Below are positions 8,869 through 21,419 of a stretch of DNA of 64,000 nucleotides, piece by piece. A program made the translations under genes and the position numbers. Origin of the DNA: Hydractinia symbiolongicarpus (lineage: Eukaryota > Cnidaria > Hydrozoa > Anthoathecata > Hydractiniidae). The notes beneath the pieces were generated by a model. The model worked only from the letters and a program-made list of their open reading frames with translations, searched no databases and was not told the DNA's origin. The number at the start of each line of letters is the position of its first letter. The stretch's first letter is position 1. The DNA is taken from the NCBI RefSeq assembly GCF_029227915.1, contig NC_079880.1, positions 24,740,501-24,804,500 of the forward strand, read 5' to 3'.

Positions 8869-11695
8869 AATCGGATAAGAACTTCTGAATGGCTGTTACT
8901 AACACACGTAGAACAGTATCGTGGCGGTACGTAAATCTACCTTGTGAAAGGGCTAATTTACAAGCGCCTAAAATGTGGGACACGTTACAAGAGGGTTTTT
9001 TACATAGGGTGCAACTTTTGTCATTTTGAATTCCCCACTTGGCAAGATTTGTAGGAGAAGGAAGCGTGTCATAGGTTGCGCCGATGCAAAACGAAGATAA
9101 ACTTTGCGGCAGAGAGAGTAGGTTCTTCCAAGAAAGATCGAATTTAATAAACGAGCACCACTTAGTCCAGTTACCTTGGACATGAAGCTGAACGGCTCGA
9201 GCATAATAGATGTCTTCCTTATTGTCCTGCACAACATCCGATACAAGTTTGCGGTAAGAATGGGTACCAATTGGTGGGACACTCTTATGGCTTACCAGTC
9301 CTAAGCCAAACTGGTGGAAACCAAGTATTTTCTTGAACTCGAGTTGACTCTTTGCTGATTTTACTGTCTGATCTACCTTCCAGTGTCCAGCCTTTAAGTC
9401 TGGAGGAGAGTCTGAGACTAGAGCATCAGCCGAATCTGGCAGGAGAAGATGACCGCTGATCTTAGCAGATTTTAGTACAGAGGATAGGCTTTTTAAAGGT
9501 AACGGGCATAGCGATGAAGCGGAATAAAAACTTATGTTAGAAATAGAGTGATGGAGTCTAGGCCACTTTCTTATGAAGAAAGAAAACTTTTGTTCTAGTG
9601 AAACAATACGAGATATCGGAACTTCGTAAATTAAAAAAGGCCATCGTATTCGGGGAATTAGAAGGTGATGCAAAAACCACACTTTGTGAATGCCTCTATG
9701 GGAAGAATTATCTATGAGTTTGACTTGCTCTACAGCGTTAACAATAACCTGTTGGACAACAGCTGAATCCGACAATGTTGAATTTATCGTCCGTCCAAGA
9801 AACTTAACTGGGTTTGCGTAAATAGATGGGATTGGTTCTTGCAGGACACAAAAAGGAGACTGATCTAAAACGTTTCCATTAGCTATAACAATGTTTCGTG
9901 ATTTTGAAGGTCTAAAGCCCATTCCAGCCCAATGAAGGGCTGTTACACAACGATCCAACAAGTTCTGAGTTTGAGGGAGACTTGAAGACATTAAAAATAT
10001 GTCATCCATAAAGGCCTTAACCGGAGGATGGTCTGAATCGCCAGGCGGAACACAAATTTTCAACTCTTCTTCGGCGCACACATATTCAATGATTACATTT
10101 ATAGCTGCCAAAAATAGTATGATTGATAATGTACAACCAATAAAAATACCTCTAAAGTGTCGGTGCCAGCTGGATGGGGCTGTAAAAGAGAATGACTTGC
10201 TCCAGAGGCTGCCATAGTAGGCGTTAATAAGCCTTATCCAAGACTCTGAAATACCATAGCAACAAAGGGCCATAAAAATGAGTTTATGCGGTAAAGTGGG
10301 ATACGCATTCGCCACATCAAGCCATATTGCAGATAGTGCATTTTTTCTAGACTTGGCGTTTCTCAGAGCAGCCCAGACAAGAGACATATGCTCCCAGCAA
10401 CCAGGGACTTTTTCCATACATCCTTTTTGAATGGATTTGTTAATAAAGTGGTTTTTCTGAATGATGTGGTTTTCTAGGCGCTTTGACACAAGACTGAAAA
10501 AAAGTTTTTCTTCCACATTGAGGAGAGCAATTGGCCGAAAGTCCTTTATGGATGATGGAGATGGAGGCTTGTTTTTAGGGATATAAACTTTTAAAGCGAC
10601 CCTCCACTGAACAGGAATGTAGGAATTCTTTAAACAAGATTGGAAAAGGTTGAAAAGAAAGGACGCAATTTGAGGACAATTCTTGTAAACAGTGTAAGAT
10701 ATTTGGTTCAAACCGGGTGACGATGCATTCCGACGAGTATGAAGGATGGTTTGAAAGTCCTTGAAATTAAACTTTGAGAAATCAAATGGAGATGTGACGT
10801 TGGGAGCATTAGGCAAACCAGGAAGAGTCGAAAGCGGTATCTCATATAGGGGATCAATTAACACCGAAGCTTTGTGGGCATCTAAGGATTCTTTAGGAAC
10901 ATTAAGCCTGATAGAGCATTTGGGATCTAGCAGATCTTTACCAGCCTTATAAGGATTCTTACCAAATGCACGGTTTGCATTGTGGATCTTCCATCGCTTT
11001 TTTCTGTTCTGTTCTCCCCGGCGTAATGTTGTTAACTTTAATTTAACATTGCTTAGCGAAGTTTGTAAATGTTCCCTCTGCGTTAAGTCCGACACGTTTT
11101 CCAGTTGTTGAAGAAGAGAATTTTTCTCTTTTATCACCGAGATGGACTGTAAGGCACGTCTGTTTAAACCAGATGGGGCATGTGTAGGTTGAGCCTTAAA
11201 TACAAAGAGAAGGGAAGCATGATGTTAAATTGTGGATTCTAGAATTTCCATTCTCTCTGACAGAGGGTGAGATCCTAACAGGTTGTGGAAAACAGCATTG
11301 TTGAGAGCGCTCCAAGCTCCTGTGTCACCAGATTTTGGCCATGAAATTTGTTGCTTTTTCTCTATTTTCTTAAGCTTTTCAATATCTGCTGGTTGATGAG
11401 AAAGAACACTGTGGGTTTTATCCAGGTTAGCTTTCAGCAGCTTAGACTTTTCAGTGGAACCGGCAGCAAGAACATCTTGCAAAACAACTTTACATGGTTT
11501 TAAATTCCAATTTTTCAAGGAAGTTTCATTTGACGACGCAATTTCAATGGTGATCGGTGGTGAAGAGCGACTAATTATATTAAAATCGATATCCGAAGGG
11601 GTAGTCCTAATACGGTCTGGGTCAATAACATTTGAAAAATCATGGTTAAAAAGATTTGTATTCTTTGTAGACCAAAATAAATACCAAGGGCCGGC
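8756..11695 (-). pseudogene. R2-type LINE: N-terminal region, reverse transcriptase and CCHC knuckle
   Basis: The frame is open from 11695 to 8756 apart from one in-frame TAA at 11225-11227; the longest intact part is 793 codons (11137-8756). RT landmarks in order are FRPIALLNVEEKLF, the palm Asp in IWLDVANAYPTLPH, and FMDD in place of YADD. A zinc knuckle CTLCKKPSCNVSHILGAC with the flanking SQGRFTYRHD signature follows, which in R2-like elements lies between RT and the C-terminal endonuclease. The N-terminal ~180 residues (LFWSTKNTN, then a helical Lys/Glu-rich stretch) are unassigned. No EEP endonuclease is present, consistent with the restriction-like enzyme downstream. Function in the family: target-primed reverse transcription. 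The TAA and frameshift imply an inactive copy. It starts precisely at the edge of a 188-bp dispersed repeat. Confidence 0.88.
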
Positions 11696-11875
11696 CTAAG
11701 ATTGGTGGGTGCGACAGATAACAATTGGGTTGGGGCTGCCAACTTTATTGCGGGCTCAGCAGGCATGTTTTCCATGCCATCCCACAACTCAACCTATTGA
11801 CCCCTTGCGTGTAAGTACTACCTGTCTATTGCTGAATACTTCACTTATAAATGGTAACTGTCAATAGGGAGTGAT
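11688..11875. repeat. 188-bp dispersed repeat, copy 1
   Basis: It begins GGGCCGGCCTAAG and ends AATAGGGAGTGAT, and is matched over its whole length by 59581-59768 with only a handful of substitutions; flanks differ immediately outside. It has no long ORF and no clear tRNA-type promoter boxes. Its left edge coincides with the 5' limit of the R2-type LINE frame (a TAG at 11696-11698). Confidence 0.85.
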
Positions 11876-11879
11876 ATTT

Positions 11880-12800
11880 AGCTAGCTTGTTACATCATAA
11901 TTCGTGTTCATAAAAGAAGAGATAGGTTACGGCTAGCTAAGGTTGGGATGGAGCCCTAAAGCTAACATTAGCTATCAGCTAACAGTAGCTAAGACACTCA
12001 GTTAAATATACTTGAACTGGGGACACTTAACTGGGTCTATAGCTAGCTATTCATGCTTACTAAAAGACATTATAAAGAGAAACAATAGTAATGTAAGTTC
12101 AACAAACCAACGGTTGTTCCGTTTGTCCGAATTAGTTTGTTTGCCATCTAACAGCTTTATGTAGCATTTTGAATTTTAGGACAAATACATTAGTTACGCA
12201 CTAGGGGAGACATTAATTATGCAAAAAAATGTAAACAAATATGGCTAGCTTTTTTACTTTTAACAAAACGTGGTAAAAACTTTAAGAATTTGTAGCTTTA
12301 ACGGCTTTTTTTTAAGAATGCGATTCTGCTTGACAATTTTAAGTGTACTACATAAAAAAAGTAATACAAAGCTTCAGCCACAAATATATCAAAGTTCTTA
12401 CTTTTTCTGAATTCCAATCCACTTGAAACTGTAGCATGCATTTTCTACTTCTAACTTTACGTTACTACTTCCTAGCTCCACTCTTCACTTCCGAAGTAAC
12501 TTCTTGTGGCTTTATTTTTTTACTTCTACTCTTTACTTAGAGTTTTCTTTCTCTGAATCACTTTTTGCACTTTTTTCAAGACGAAGGGACCTTTCTTTTG
12601 TGTTTTTTTCGGTGTCGAGGGACACCATTTTTGGAAAGTTAGCCCTTAAATTTATTTCAGCAAATCAAATTTAGTCGTTTTCATCACGTGACGTAAACAA
12701 AGTAAACCCGCTAACACAATAGACATATTTTTTTTTGGTAACATCAAATATTTTTTTAGCAACATCAATGAAAAATGAACACATCCACTTTGCCTGTTAC
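11880..12800. other. Non-coding stretch with GCTAGCTA-rich patches
   Basis: I see no ORF or known element. TAGCTAGC-type tetranucleotide patches recur here (11880-12060), as they do near 3490-3610, 14750-14850, 16190-16400 and 29390-29410, and appear to be a base-composition habit of this genome. Confidence 0.5.
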
Positions 12801-12820
12801 AGAGACACAGAACTGGCGTT

Positions 12821-13299
12821 GATGTTGATGTTGATGATGATGTAAGTCAAGGTGTTACAACTGAAACAAGTGATAATAGAAACAAATGGGAGGAAGGGGC
12901 AGGTAATTCTGAACCTAAATCAGAAGTAACTCAACCTGAGCCCACAACTTGTGAGAATCCACAACATCAACAAGAACAAAATCAGTTATCAAATATTATA
13001 TTTGTTAGAGAAGAAGTTGCTTCGTATGTTGAAAAAAATTGTTATTAAAAAAATAAAGATGGAAACATACGATCTGAACCCAATGGAGACATCTTTAAAA
13101 AGGTTTCATTACTGGTAGAGCTTTGAAAATTGTTGATCTGACCACAAATAATACTGGTGAACTAACTTTAATCATGGTTGATAGAAATGATTTATTGCGA
13201 AATGCATTTGATGAAACGAAAACTATAGAAAATGTGTCACTTGAAGTTCAATTTTACGGAGGTCTTAACAGCACTTCATGTTTCGACAAATGTGATTAA
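12821..13299 (+). pseudogene. Relic of a G2E3/HECT-like repeat-family gene
   Basis: Two open stretches flank a broken interval. The first (12821-13048) is acidic and Gln/Glu-rich and ends FVREEVASYVEKNCY. The second (13111-13299) reads GRALKIVDLTTNN..IMVDRNDLLRNAFDE..SLEVQFYGG. The LEVQFYG block at the end of an (I/L)..aFdE helix is the entry to the HECT ubiquitin-ligase fold in the many cnidarian proteins annotated as G2/M-phase E3 ligase-like; there it continues with GGPRKEF, which is missing here. I infer a decayed 5' portion of such a gene. Confidence 0.45.
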
Positions 13300-13854
13300 T
13301 GATGAGCTGAACTTTTTATATGTGCTGCTGTAAGAAGAAGTTAATCTTTTATATTTGTTATTATATTATTTTTCCAATTAATCTTTGAAAAAGAAGGACA
13401 TAATGCAAGAAGATATCAAAATGACATATGCAAGTTCTTTGTCAAATATGTTAGAGAAACAACAAGTAGGTGTATCATTGTGTATCTACTTTTCTCGCAA
13501 CATTAAATTTATTTTAAATTCTAAATTTTGTCACATATTAATTACCACTTGTAGAAATTGCATGTGAATGTGAGATAATTTACTCATATGATTGCTACAT
13601 CGTATACCTGCTTTGCCTTTGTAGGTGGTGCTATAAGCGAATGTGACATGAGAGAAAATACTTATGTTAACAACTGGATTTGATGAGGAACCCATGTTAC
13701 GTTGCGAAAGAAAAACTTTGATTTTATTTGCTTCACTTCACTGGTATCCACTTGCAATAATCCATTGAAATTGTCGACACTGAATATGGAGAAGCTTAAT
13801 TTTCGTTGACTTTTGGCAGGAAAACGCGACTTAAACATCCGAGATAAATCTTGT

Positions 13855-14370
13855 TTATTGGATCATGTGTACCTTGCTCCTACAATAAAATAATCCATAA
13901 ATATAACTTAGAACACCAGTATATACATTTCTCCACAGACGTTCAATTATATGATTATCATGAGTGCTCTTTCTCGTATTCAAGCTACCTCTGTTCTCCC
14001 TTATGTTATTATAAATTTGGCGACGAGGACCTATAAAAATGAAGTACCATCGTACCAATTTGTGATTGGTATCTAAGTGCCATAAGAGGTTAGATACTTG
14101 TACATTATACTCTCGTCGACATAGCCGTCTATTTTTCCTACACCTAGTACCATTGGAATCGACACTTTTCATGCTTTCGCGCACCCAAAATCGTTGGATG
14201 TTGCAGCATCGGAATCAGCATTCCCTCTTCACAGTTAGGATACTCTGATGTCAGTTTCAGTAAATGACTATCAATTTCATTGTAAATAGTTCGCTCAGAG
14301 TCTCCTAATAATCACAAAACTTCTTTTATGGTGAATCCTAAAAAAAAGTAAATCTTCCATGACATACTGA
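13855..14370 (-). pseudogene. Integrase-core (rve-like) transposon relic
   Basis: The minus-strand frame 14184-13855 contains LLWHLDTNHKLVRWYF (catalytic Asp block of an integrase-like core) and, after a large internal deletion, STHDNHIIERLWRNVYTG, which matches the conserved H(N)xxIERLWRdVFTG block with the catalytic Glu. Upstream (14370-14185) another frame resembles the family's N-terminal Y..CEEGM helix region. This family is widespread in cnidarians and fish and is normally a DDE enzyme. The middle (second Asp) is absent, so the copy is dead. Confidence 0.65.
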
Positions 14371-14399
14371 CGGATTTCATACTCTAAACAAAAAAGGTT

Positions 14400-16020
14400 G
14401 CATCAGACCCGAATATCCATGATATTTTCCTTCCTGTCACACCCAATTCTACCAACTTCAACAAGGACAACTTAAAGACAATTAATTCTGATATATATCA
14501 CAACCAAATCTCGGTAGAGGTTAAGGGAAATAGCAAAGCACGGTTTTTTTTGTTATGTGGTGTCATTCGTAAAGAGTGAGCCAATGACATAAATTTTTAG
14601 GATTTACGTACAGGGCACTTTGATTACACTCATAAGCGCAAGAAATGCACACATAAATTTTGGTACTTATTACAAAAATACCACTGGGTTTGTTTACAAA
14701 AGAGAACAGCCTCGACGTTGTTTTGTTGTTCTTACAGGTAGCTTAGCTACCCTATATAGCTACATTAAGGATTAAACTAGCATTTATTACTTAATACTCA
14801 GCAAAATAGGTCAAGTTTAAATATTAAATTTTTTCGCTATAGCTAGCTAGACTAAGTATGAAAGGACAAGGCTGAGCTTTTTAGCTGGGTTTAAAATCAA
14901 AACTTAAGAGGAAAATTACATTGCAGTTTTTAAAATTATATTACACATACTACAGAACACCTGCGGGAAATCTCATTGTTCATCAAGTTACCCCATATGG
15001 GTAATATGGAAGATTTCTTCATAAAAAACCTCAGAAACCTTTTCAAGTGGATTACTTTCACATTAACAAAAATTGAAAATTTTTAAGATGAATTTTTGCG
15101 ATTTTGTCATTTATAAGTTCTCAAATTTCTCGCTGGAAATTTATAAGGTTTAAAATCCATGTCGCACAGTAACTTTTTCGTCCTTATCATAATGTGATAT
15201 ACATAAGCTATGGAACAACCTTTGCAGGAAAATAAAAACACATAAATAGAAAAAGGTTGTTATAAAAATAATATAAATTAATTTCAAACCGATTAGTCCC
15301 TGCAGCCATTTTGGTGTCAGCAGTATGAAAAACTATGCTAAAACTATAATAAGTAAAAGTCCTATTACTTCAGTAAAAATTGAAATAATGACTTGAAACT
15401 TAGTATTATATGTTTTTAGACCAGTTTGATGAAATGAACCCAAAAAATTTTTTTGCTACTATTATAGTTCTTGAGTTCCTGAATTTAGCCATTTTTGGGG
15501 ACGCCGATAAACCTTTTTTTAAAGCATATTATTTTGACAAGCCATGTGTACAGATAACATTCAAAGTGATTCTCAGGATTTAAAATAATTCAAACAGATA
15601 AAATGTGTCCCAGGTTTAGGACCATATACCTTATCCAGCTCTATAAATACAAAGTTGTTAGAAGTTATTTTTTTGTCCACCTGGATCTGCAACACGTTTA
15701 CTTGCACTAATCGCTCAGCCTGGTGCCACTCACAATTAATTTTTGAATATCTACAGGAACTTATTATGCAAAATGAAAAATGCTAAACAACTGTATTTGC
15801 TTTGCAGAAGTAACAATAGGCTTCATCATAAGTCCTGTAAATGTTGGTTTATGAAAAATGTATTATACCTTTATGCTATAAGCACTCCACTGGATAACAC
15901 ATTACACTAAGTGTCCTCCGTATGACACAGTTTACCCTTTACTAAGTCTTAACCTGGACAGAGACTTTACGTCTTCCGGCTCCAAGCGAATATTACTTCT
16001 GGCTATACTTTCCAAAATTT
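14400..16020. other. No gene recognised
   Basis: AT-rich sequence with short frames only, no conserved block, and scattered GCTAGC patches (14740-14850). Confidence 0.5.
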
Positions 16021-16031
16021 TGTTATTTCAT

Positions 16032-16142
16032 AAAAGAAACCTGAAAATCTACAAATATTTATTTATGAAAAACAGGTTTCTGTTCGATAAAAGAAACCTG
16101 AACATTTGCAGAAATTTATTTATGAAATATAGGTTTCTGTTT
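16032..16142. repeat. Tandem pair of 57-bp hairpin units
   Basis: Two units start at 16031 and 16088 (TAAAAGAAACCTGAA) and each ends in AGGTTTCTGTT, so AGAAACCTG pairs with CAGGTTTCT (second arm TAGGTTTCT) within each unit. The result is two adjacent stem-loops. Confidence 0.75.
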
Positions 16143-17129
16143 GTCGTGACAACATATTTAACCAACATGCAATGCCTTGCACACCTAACTAGCTATATAC
16201 TCAAGTCTTGACTGTTCACTGTTATGGGAGGTCCAAATTGCTAGCAAGTAGCTATCTTTATTTAAAATGACAGAATGCCTTGAAAAATCTTTTGTATAGC
16301 TAGCCTCATAAAACTAATATATTTAGCTCTTGTACTTTATCACTTAATTATTTAATAACAAATGTGCCCCTGAAGTGCTGGCATAGCATTAGCTAGGTAG
16401 CTTAAAATCACAAAATAAATATTATCCACATGTGACCATCCCTCATCATCAGACATCAGAAAGGCGTTTCTGTTCTTTACTTCTCATTCTGGGGTACCTC
16501 AAATTCTTGTAAATCCAATGAAAAAAAATTACTTAAGACTTCCTCTCCTTTCCCTTGCACGACTCATGGCATTTCTCAGCATGTCTTCAGTTCGAAGCCA
16601 CGATTCCTTAGCTTCCAACTGCGTCTCGTTCACAAGTTTCAGCGCTAGCCAATGTGATGGACAACGTCGGGGAACCCTGGGTAACTTTGAAAAAATGTGG
16701 TTCTGCCTTATGATTTTCAGATTTTTGCTGCTGATATCAGCATATTTTAGCCCTTGAGTGCCACACCTCCGTATATATAGGAGTTAATTATCTTTAAGTA
16801 CAATATCCGCAGAAAACTTAAATTCATCTGTAAGACACAGACTTGTTAATATGTCTTTTATTTTTTTCTCTGCGATCTCTGAAAATCTGGTTCGGATACG
16901 TACGCAAAATTTGTGTACTGCTACACGAAATCACATATTATTGCTCTTCTTCACATAAGTTTTTCACACTTCCCCATCGTATAATTACAAAGACTCGAAT
17001 AAAGAAAATTTGTATAATGCTGAAATCACGTTATTGTGGAAATGAAAGTGAATAAAATATGATAAAATGACATCACATAGTGAGGAATAGACATTATAAA
17101 TTGCGTTTTCTATGCACCAGGTGTAATGA

Positions 17130-17490
17130 CAAACAAACCGCGTATAATTATTAGCAAACGGCGTATGTTGTTGTTTGTTCCTCGCATAGTGTGTAAACAA
17201 ACCGCGCATAATGTTGTTTGTACTTCTTATAATTATTAACAAACCGCGTATAATGTTGTTTGTACCTCACATAATGTTAAAACAAACCGCGTATAATGTT
17301 GTTTGTACCTCACATAATGTTAAAACAAACCGCGTATAATGTTGTTTGTACTTCTTATAATTATTAACAAACCGCGTATAATGTTGTTTGTACTTCTTAT
17401 AATTATTAACAAACCGCGTATAATGTTGTTTGTACTTCTTATAATTATTAACAAACCGCGTATAATGTTGTATGTATGTCTAACGTTATA
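17130..17490. repeat. ~42-bp minisatellite
   Basis: About eight units built on AACAAACCGCGTATAATG TTGTTTGTAC followed by one of two linkers (TTCTTATAATTATT or CTCACATAATGTTAA). Inner units are almost identical while the outer ones diverge, the pattern expected from unequal exchange. Each unit has ACAAAC/GTTTGT inverted arms. Confidence 0.9.
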
Positions 17491-17499
17491 TTAACCTCA

Positions 17500-19480
17500 T
17501 ATAATGTTTAAGGCAACACGTATATTGTGAAATAAACCGAGTATAACATAATATGGACAGCGTATATCAACAAATGAACCTCGTTTAAAAAGAAAACGGC
17601 ATATGGGAAGGACAACCGATCACTTATGGGAGTTCAGGCATTCCACACGTATGTCCTTCTTGCGACGGACTTTCTACTAAACCGTACCAACGAGATATCA
17701 CCAAACGATGCACAACCGAAACTCAAGTACCAACCAACCAATCACATTTGCCTCACTTGTTAAGCTCGTTACAACCGGGAGAGGCACTTGCTCAGCAGAG
17801 CCGTGTTTCGAAGCTAAATCCATCATCAGCCTATGTTATAGGAACAATAGTGCCACGTAAAAGCAAATAATGAGACGACCTCGTCTTTCCTGACCTTGGC
17901 GGACAAACTGAACTTTGGGGTAACCTTGAATATAAGCTACTGTAAAAATTTACATTTTTTACACAAGAAACAACTGCATCCTTCCATAAACTCGAACAAT
18001 ATGGTGTCGTATGTGGAACCTATTCAAAATGGTAATGTGCAACATAATTGTCTGAATACTTAATTGTACAAAATGTGCTAATATACTTTTTCATTAGTGT
18101 CGTTTACAATATCTGAGATTATTTTGGGAAGGCATGGAACCCTTTCAGTTGTTTCTTTTTTTACTTACGACTGCCTAAAAAAGATTTCTCTTAATTGTTG
18201 TGCCCAGCGATCTTAGCATACTTAAATTGACCCTTTGCAGCGGTGACAGTTCTACAAATGTTCCAAGATCCTGTTTAGCAACGAAGATGTAACGTAAGCA
18301 TCTTAGCAATCTATAAGCAACAGGTGACCACTGACTTTTTAAAGCCTTTAAAAGAAAGTTTACATGGCGAGTTAGCACAATACTGGCAAATGTTGGTGAT
18401 GGAATATAAAGTTTTAGCCATTTCCCAATAAAATGAAAAATCCATGTTCCAGTTTAGTGACGGCGGATAAGGGAAATTCGTATTTTAGTAAGGGCCAACG
18501 GGCTCTATGCTGTCACGTCAATAGTTTGAAGAGCATTTTCAGTGTCACCAATTAACTTGTTAACCGCAAAAAAATTAGATAAGGAATGAGTGATCGTGCA
18601 ATCCGAAAATTTTACTGGGGTTAAATGAATGGGTGCAAACTTTTCATCATGAGCTGTAAATGGTGTTGTATTCTTACAAATTCTTTTGTTGATAACTACG
18701 CTACGTAACTTAACTATACGAAATAAAATTTCTGTCTAGTCTAGAGTAGTGACAATAAGATCTAAAGGTCTCTGGTATTGATAAGGACATTAAAAATAGG
18801 CTCGACGCAATTAAATAATAAATAAGTACACGTTTTTCGCGTTTTTGAGCCGTCGAAACTTTAAGGTTGTAAAATTGTATCCAAAATGTGTATGGGGTCT
18901 TAAAAGTTATTATATCTGGTCCGGCATCTTTCCTCCTCACAATAAAGGCATAGTTTATACTGAACAAAATTCCATAAGCCTCATACAGCTGGCTGAAAAG
19001 GATGCACTTATTTCCTGTTTTTAGAAGGTCGCGCGCTTATATTGGAATATCTGGCTCGAATGAGCATTTAGTGACCTCAAAGGTTGATGTGCCTATCAAT
19101 TTCATAAAAAAAGTCTGTGGTTTATTTTTGTCCTGGCGAAGATATATATACGAAAAACATGCACTTTCACCCTACCTTTACCACCGAAATGGTAAGTATT
19201 TTCCATATAGACTTTACACCAATTAAACCACCAAGCAAGTTTTTACAGTCGCAGTACAAGCTGTTTACTTCGGCTCCTTACATATTAAACTTAGCCGTTT
19301 CATAGCAGCTAACTCCTTTTAAAAACCTTGTGTCAGTCATCATTATTCAGCTTTTGTTATAGCATGATAAAAAATTCTTTTCTCAGTGTCCCTGGACTAG
19401 CTACCGTAATATGAGTTCAATTTTAAGTTTTTGTAAATTATTCAAAACATCTTAGTCAGATATATTTTTAGACCACAGGA
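17500..19480. other. No gene recognised
   Basis: A 57-codon plus-strand frame near 17.6-17.78 kb and 45-67-codon minus-strand frames near 18.2-18.65 kb have protein-like composition, but I cannot assign them. No splice-linked set is evident. Confidence 0.4.
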
Positions 19481-19483
19481 GAT

Positions 19484-19681
19484 ATGTCAATGTACGATCC
19501 ACTCACACGCGCCTTTGCAAAAGTGTTTGTATTTGAACAGCTGTTAAAGCATGGAGATAGACTTGGTAAAAATATTAACCAAGTTGATGTTGCAAGTGTA
19601 TGTGAGGAACATCATTCAAAATATACAACACAATTTTCCAAAGACATCGGTTTCGAAGTGTCGTGTGAAAAACATTTGTAA
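19484..19681 (+). pseudogene. Unassigned coding-like fragment
   Basis: A 65-codon frame (MSMYDPLTRAFAKVFVFEQL..SKYTTQFSKDIGFE) has soluble-protein composition. A later frame near 19.95-20.03 kb (KSLDKEFKKHSATFQKTVS) looks like a continuation broken by stops. I infer an old transposon or gene fragment but recognise no family. Confidence 0.25.
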
Positions 19682-21033
19682 AGATTAAGGAAAATATTTT
19701 TGCATCGTGAGAAACATTATCCAATGAAAAAGACGGTGTTTAAAAACATTTTTATCAGAAGTATGGAAAAAGCTCCCTCTGTAAGAAAACCAACAACATA
19801 CTTTTTCAAGGTGAAGAAGTTGTTTGAACAGTGAAAAATATCGATTACATCTAGCAGCCTTTCCAGTCAAAGCAAGACTCTTGAAATTGAAAGCAGAAAA
19901 AACTGGCCTTTTCAAGCTGCAAAAATCTTGCTTCAAGACACGAAAAAAACATCAAGTCTTTAGACAAAGAATTCAAGAAGCATAGTGCAACATTTCAAAA
20001 GACAGTTAGCATTCATAATAGTACAAGCAAGAAGTGAAAAAAGAAGGGGACGTGTGATAGTTTGAAAAATGATATTGAGGTGTAGTATAGAAACACATTT
20101 CTTTGTATTTTTCATGTCAAGATAATGATAAAAGGTTTATACGCTACTATTATATTTATTAGGTTGATTTCATACAGTAATAATGCTTTTTTCTGAGTCT
20201 TCTTTTATAAAAAGAGTGCTATGAAGGACTTTGTTTTTGCAGAGATGAAATTGCACGAATATTGTTCATTTTCACAAAATTGAGCCACAGCAAGACATGT
20301 TGGAAATGCTCATTCCCCAAATTATCCACGGGAAATCCTTGAAATTTGAAATAATTTACAAAACAAAAATTTCACGAAATTTGATCTCCACCTAAATTAA
20401 ATGCCTTTAAAAGCGAGTGTTTTGTGTATAGCTATAGCTTAGTTTCGAGTTCAAGTCTGAACTTCTAACCTAGAGTTTTTTCTTTCCTTACCTATTTCTT
20501 TTTGTCTTATATACTCGGAATTATTTTTTATGGATTTTTTTGTACACGCTTGGTTAAAGTCAGCGTTTGGAACTTTTTTAGGCTCCTCGGATCTAACTTA
20601 TCGAAGCGTTAATATAATGACAAACGCATAGCAATGTTATTTGAAACGAAACAGGTGCTGCGGAGCATAAAAGAAAAGAAAAGAAAATTTGGCTGCTGTC
20701 TAATTTTAGTTGGGATTCAGCTGACTGCCTTGCCAATGTTAGTAGCTTGTCAGATAGTGATGTGATTAATTAAAGCCAGTTAGCAATATCTTAACTCTAT
20801 GACGCTAAAGGTGACACATCCAAAAACGCTGTGCAATTTATAAAAGAGCCACTCAGTAGATGAAACAATTCAAACAAACACTTTAGTCATATGACTAAAA
20901 TTGTTTTGAAATCGTCAGGCAAAATTTGTAAAGACACGTTGCATCCGGTTGGAGCATAGCGACCGGCGTACCCACCCAAATGTAAATCGATAAATTGTCA
21001 TAAAAACAAAGAAAAGCGACTCTTAAGGCTGAA

Positions 21034-21091
21034 ATACACTATCATTTTTCAATGATCATTTTCCAATTATCATTGAAAAATGACAGTGTAT
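21034..21091. repeat. Short inverted repeat (23-bp arms)
   Basis: ATACACTATCATTTTTCAAT..(21034) pairs with ATTGAAAAATGACAGTGTAT (ending 21091) around a ~12-base loop, with one mismatch. It is consistent with a small foldback or the fused ends of a MITE. Confidence 0.75.
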
Positions 21092-21419
21092 ACAGGAAAA
21101 AATGTCATTTTTTACACTTTTAAGGATATTCACGTTATGATAAGTTTTATTTATCTCACTTTAATATTTATTGTTCTGTGTTGTGTTCTTCGCTGTTGTA
21201 TTTTCTGCCTCTTTACGGTCAATGTTTTTAGGAAATCCTTGCAAAAAGGGGGATTTTTGCTTTTTTGAAAAATCTTTAGAGGGTTGCAACAGCTAACTAT
21301 AGTAGAACCAGCTGTCATTAGACTGCTTTGTCACCTCATCATCAATTGTAAGCTGTAATTGTAAGAAGAAAAAATGTGAAAATGGGTTGTGTGGATGCTT
21401 CTCTGTTGGCTTAAAGTTT

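Noticed and set aside
10761-10952. Plus-strand frames inside the R2-type LINE
   Set aside because: Shadows of the minus-strand RT frame, with no conserved residues.
13385-13567. 60-codon frame after the HECT-like relic
   Set aside because: Could be a continuation, but it has no HECT motif and is AT-rich; not supported.
16518-16757. 79-codon frame (LPLLSLARLMAFLSMSS)
   Set aside because: Composition and lack of any conserved block fit a chance frame in non-coding DNA.
17130-17490. Regular direct repeats that might suggest a CRISPR array
   Set aside because: Units are contiguous, spacer-like parts are themselves repeated, and the context is a eukaryotic nuclear genome. It is a minisatellite.
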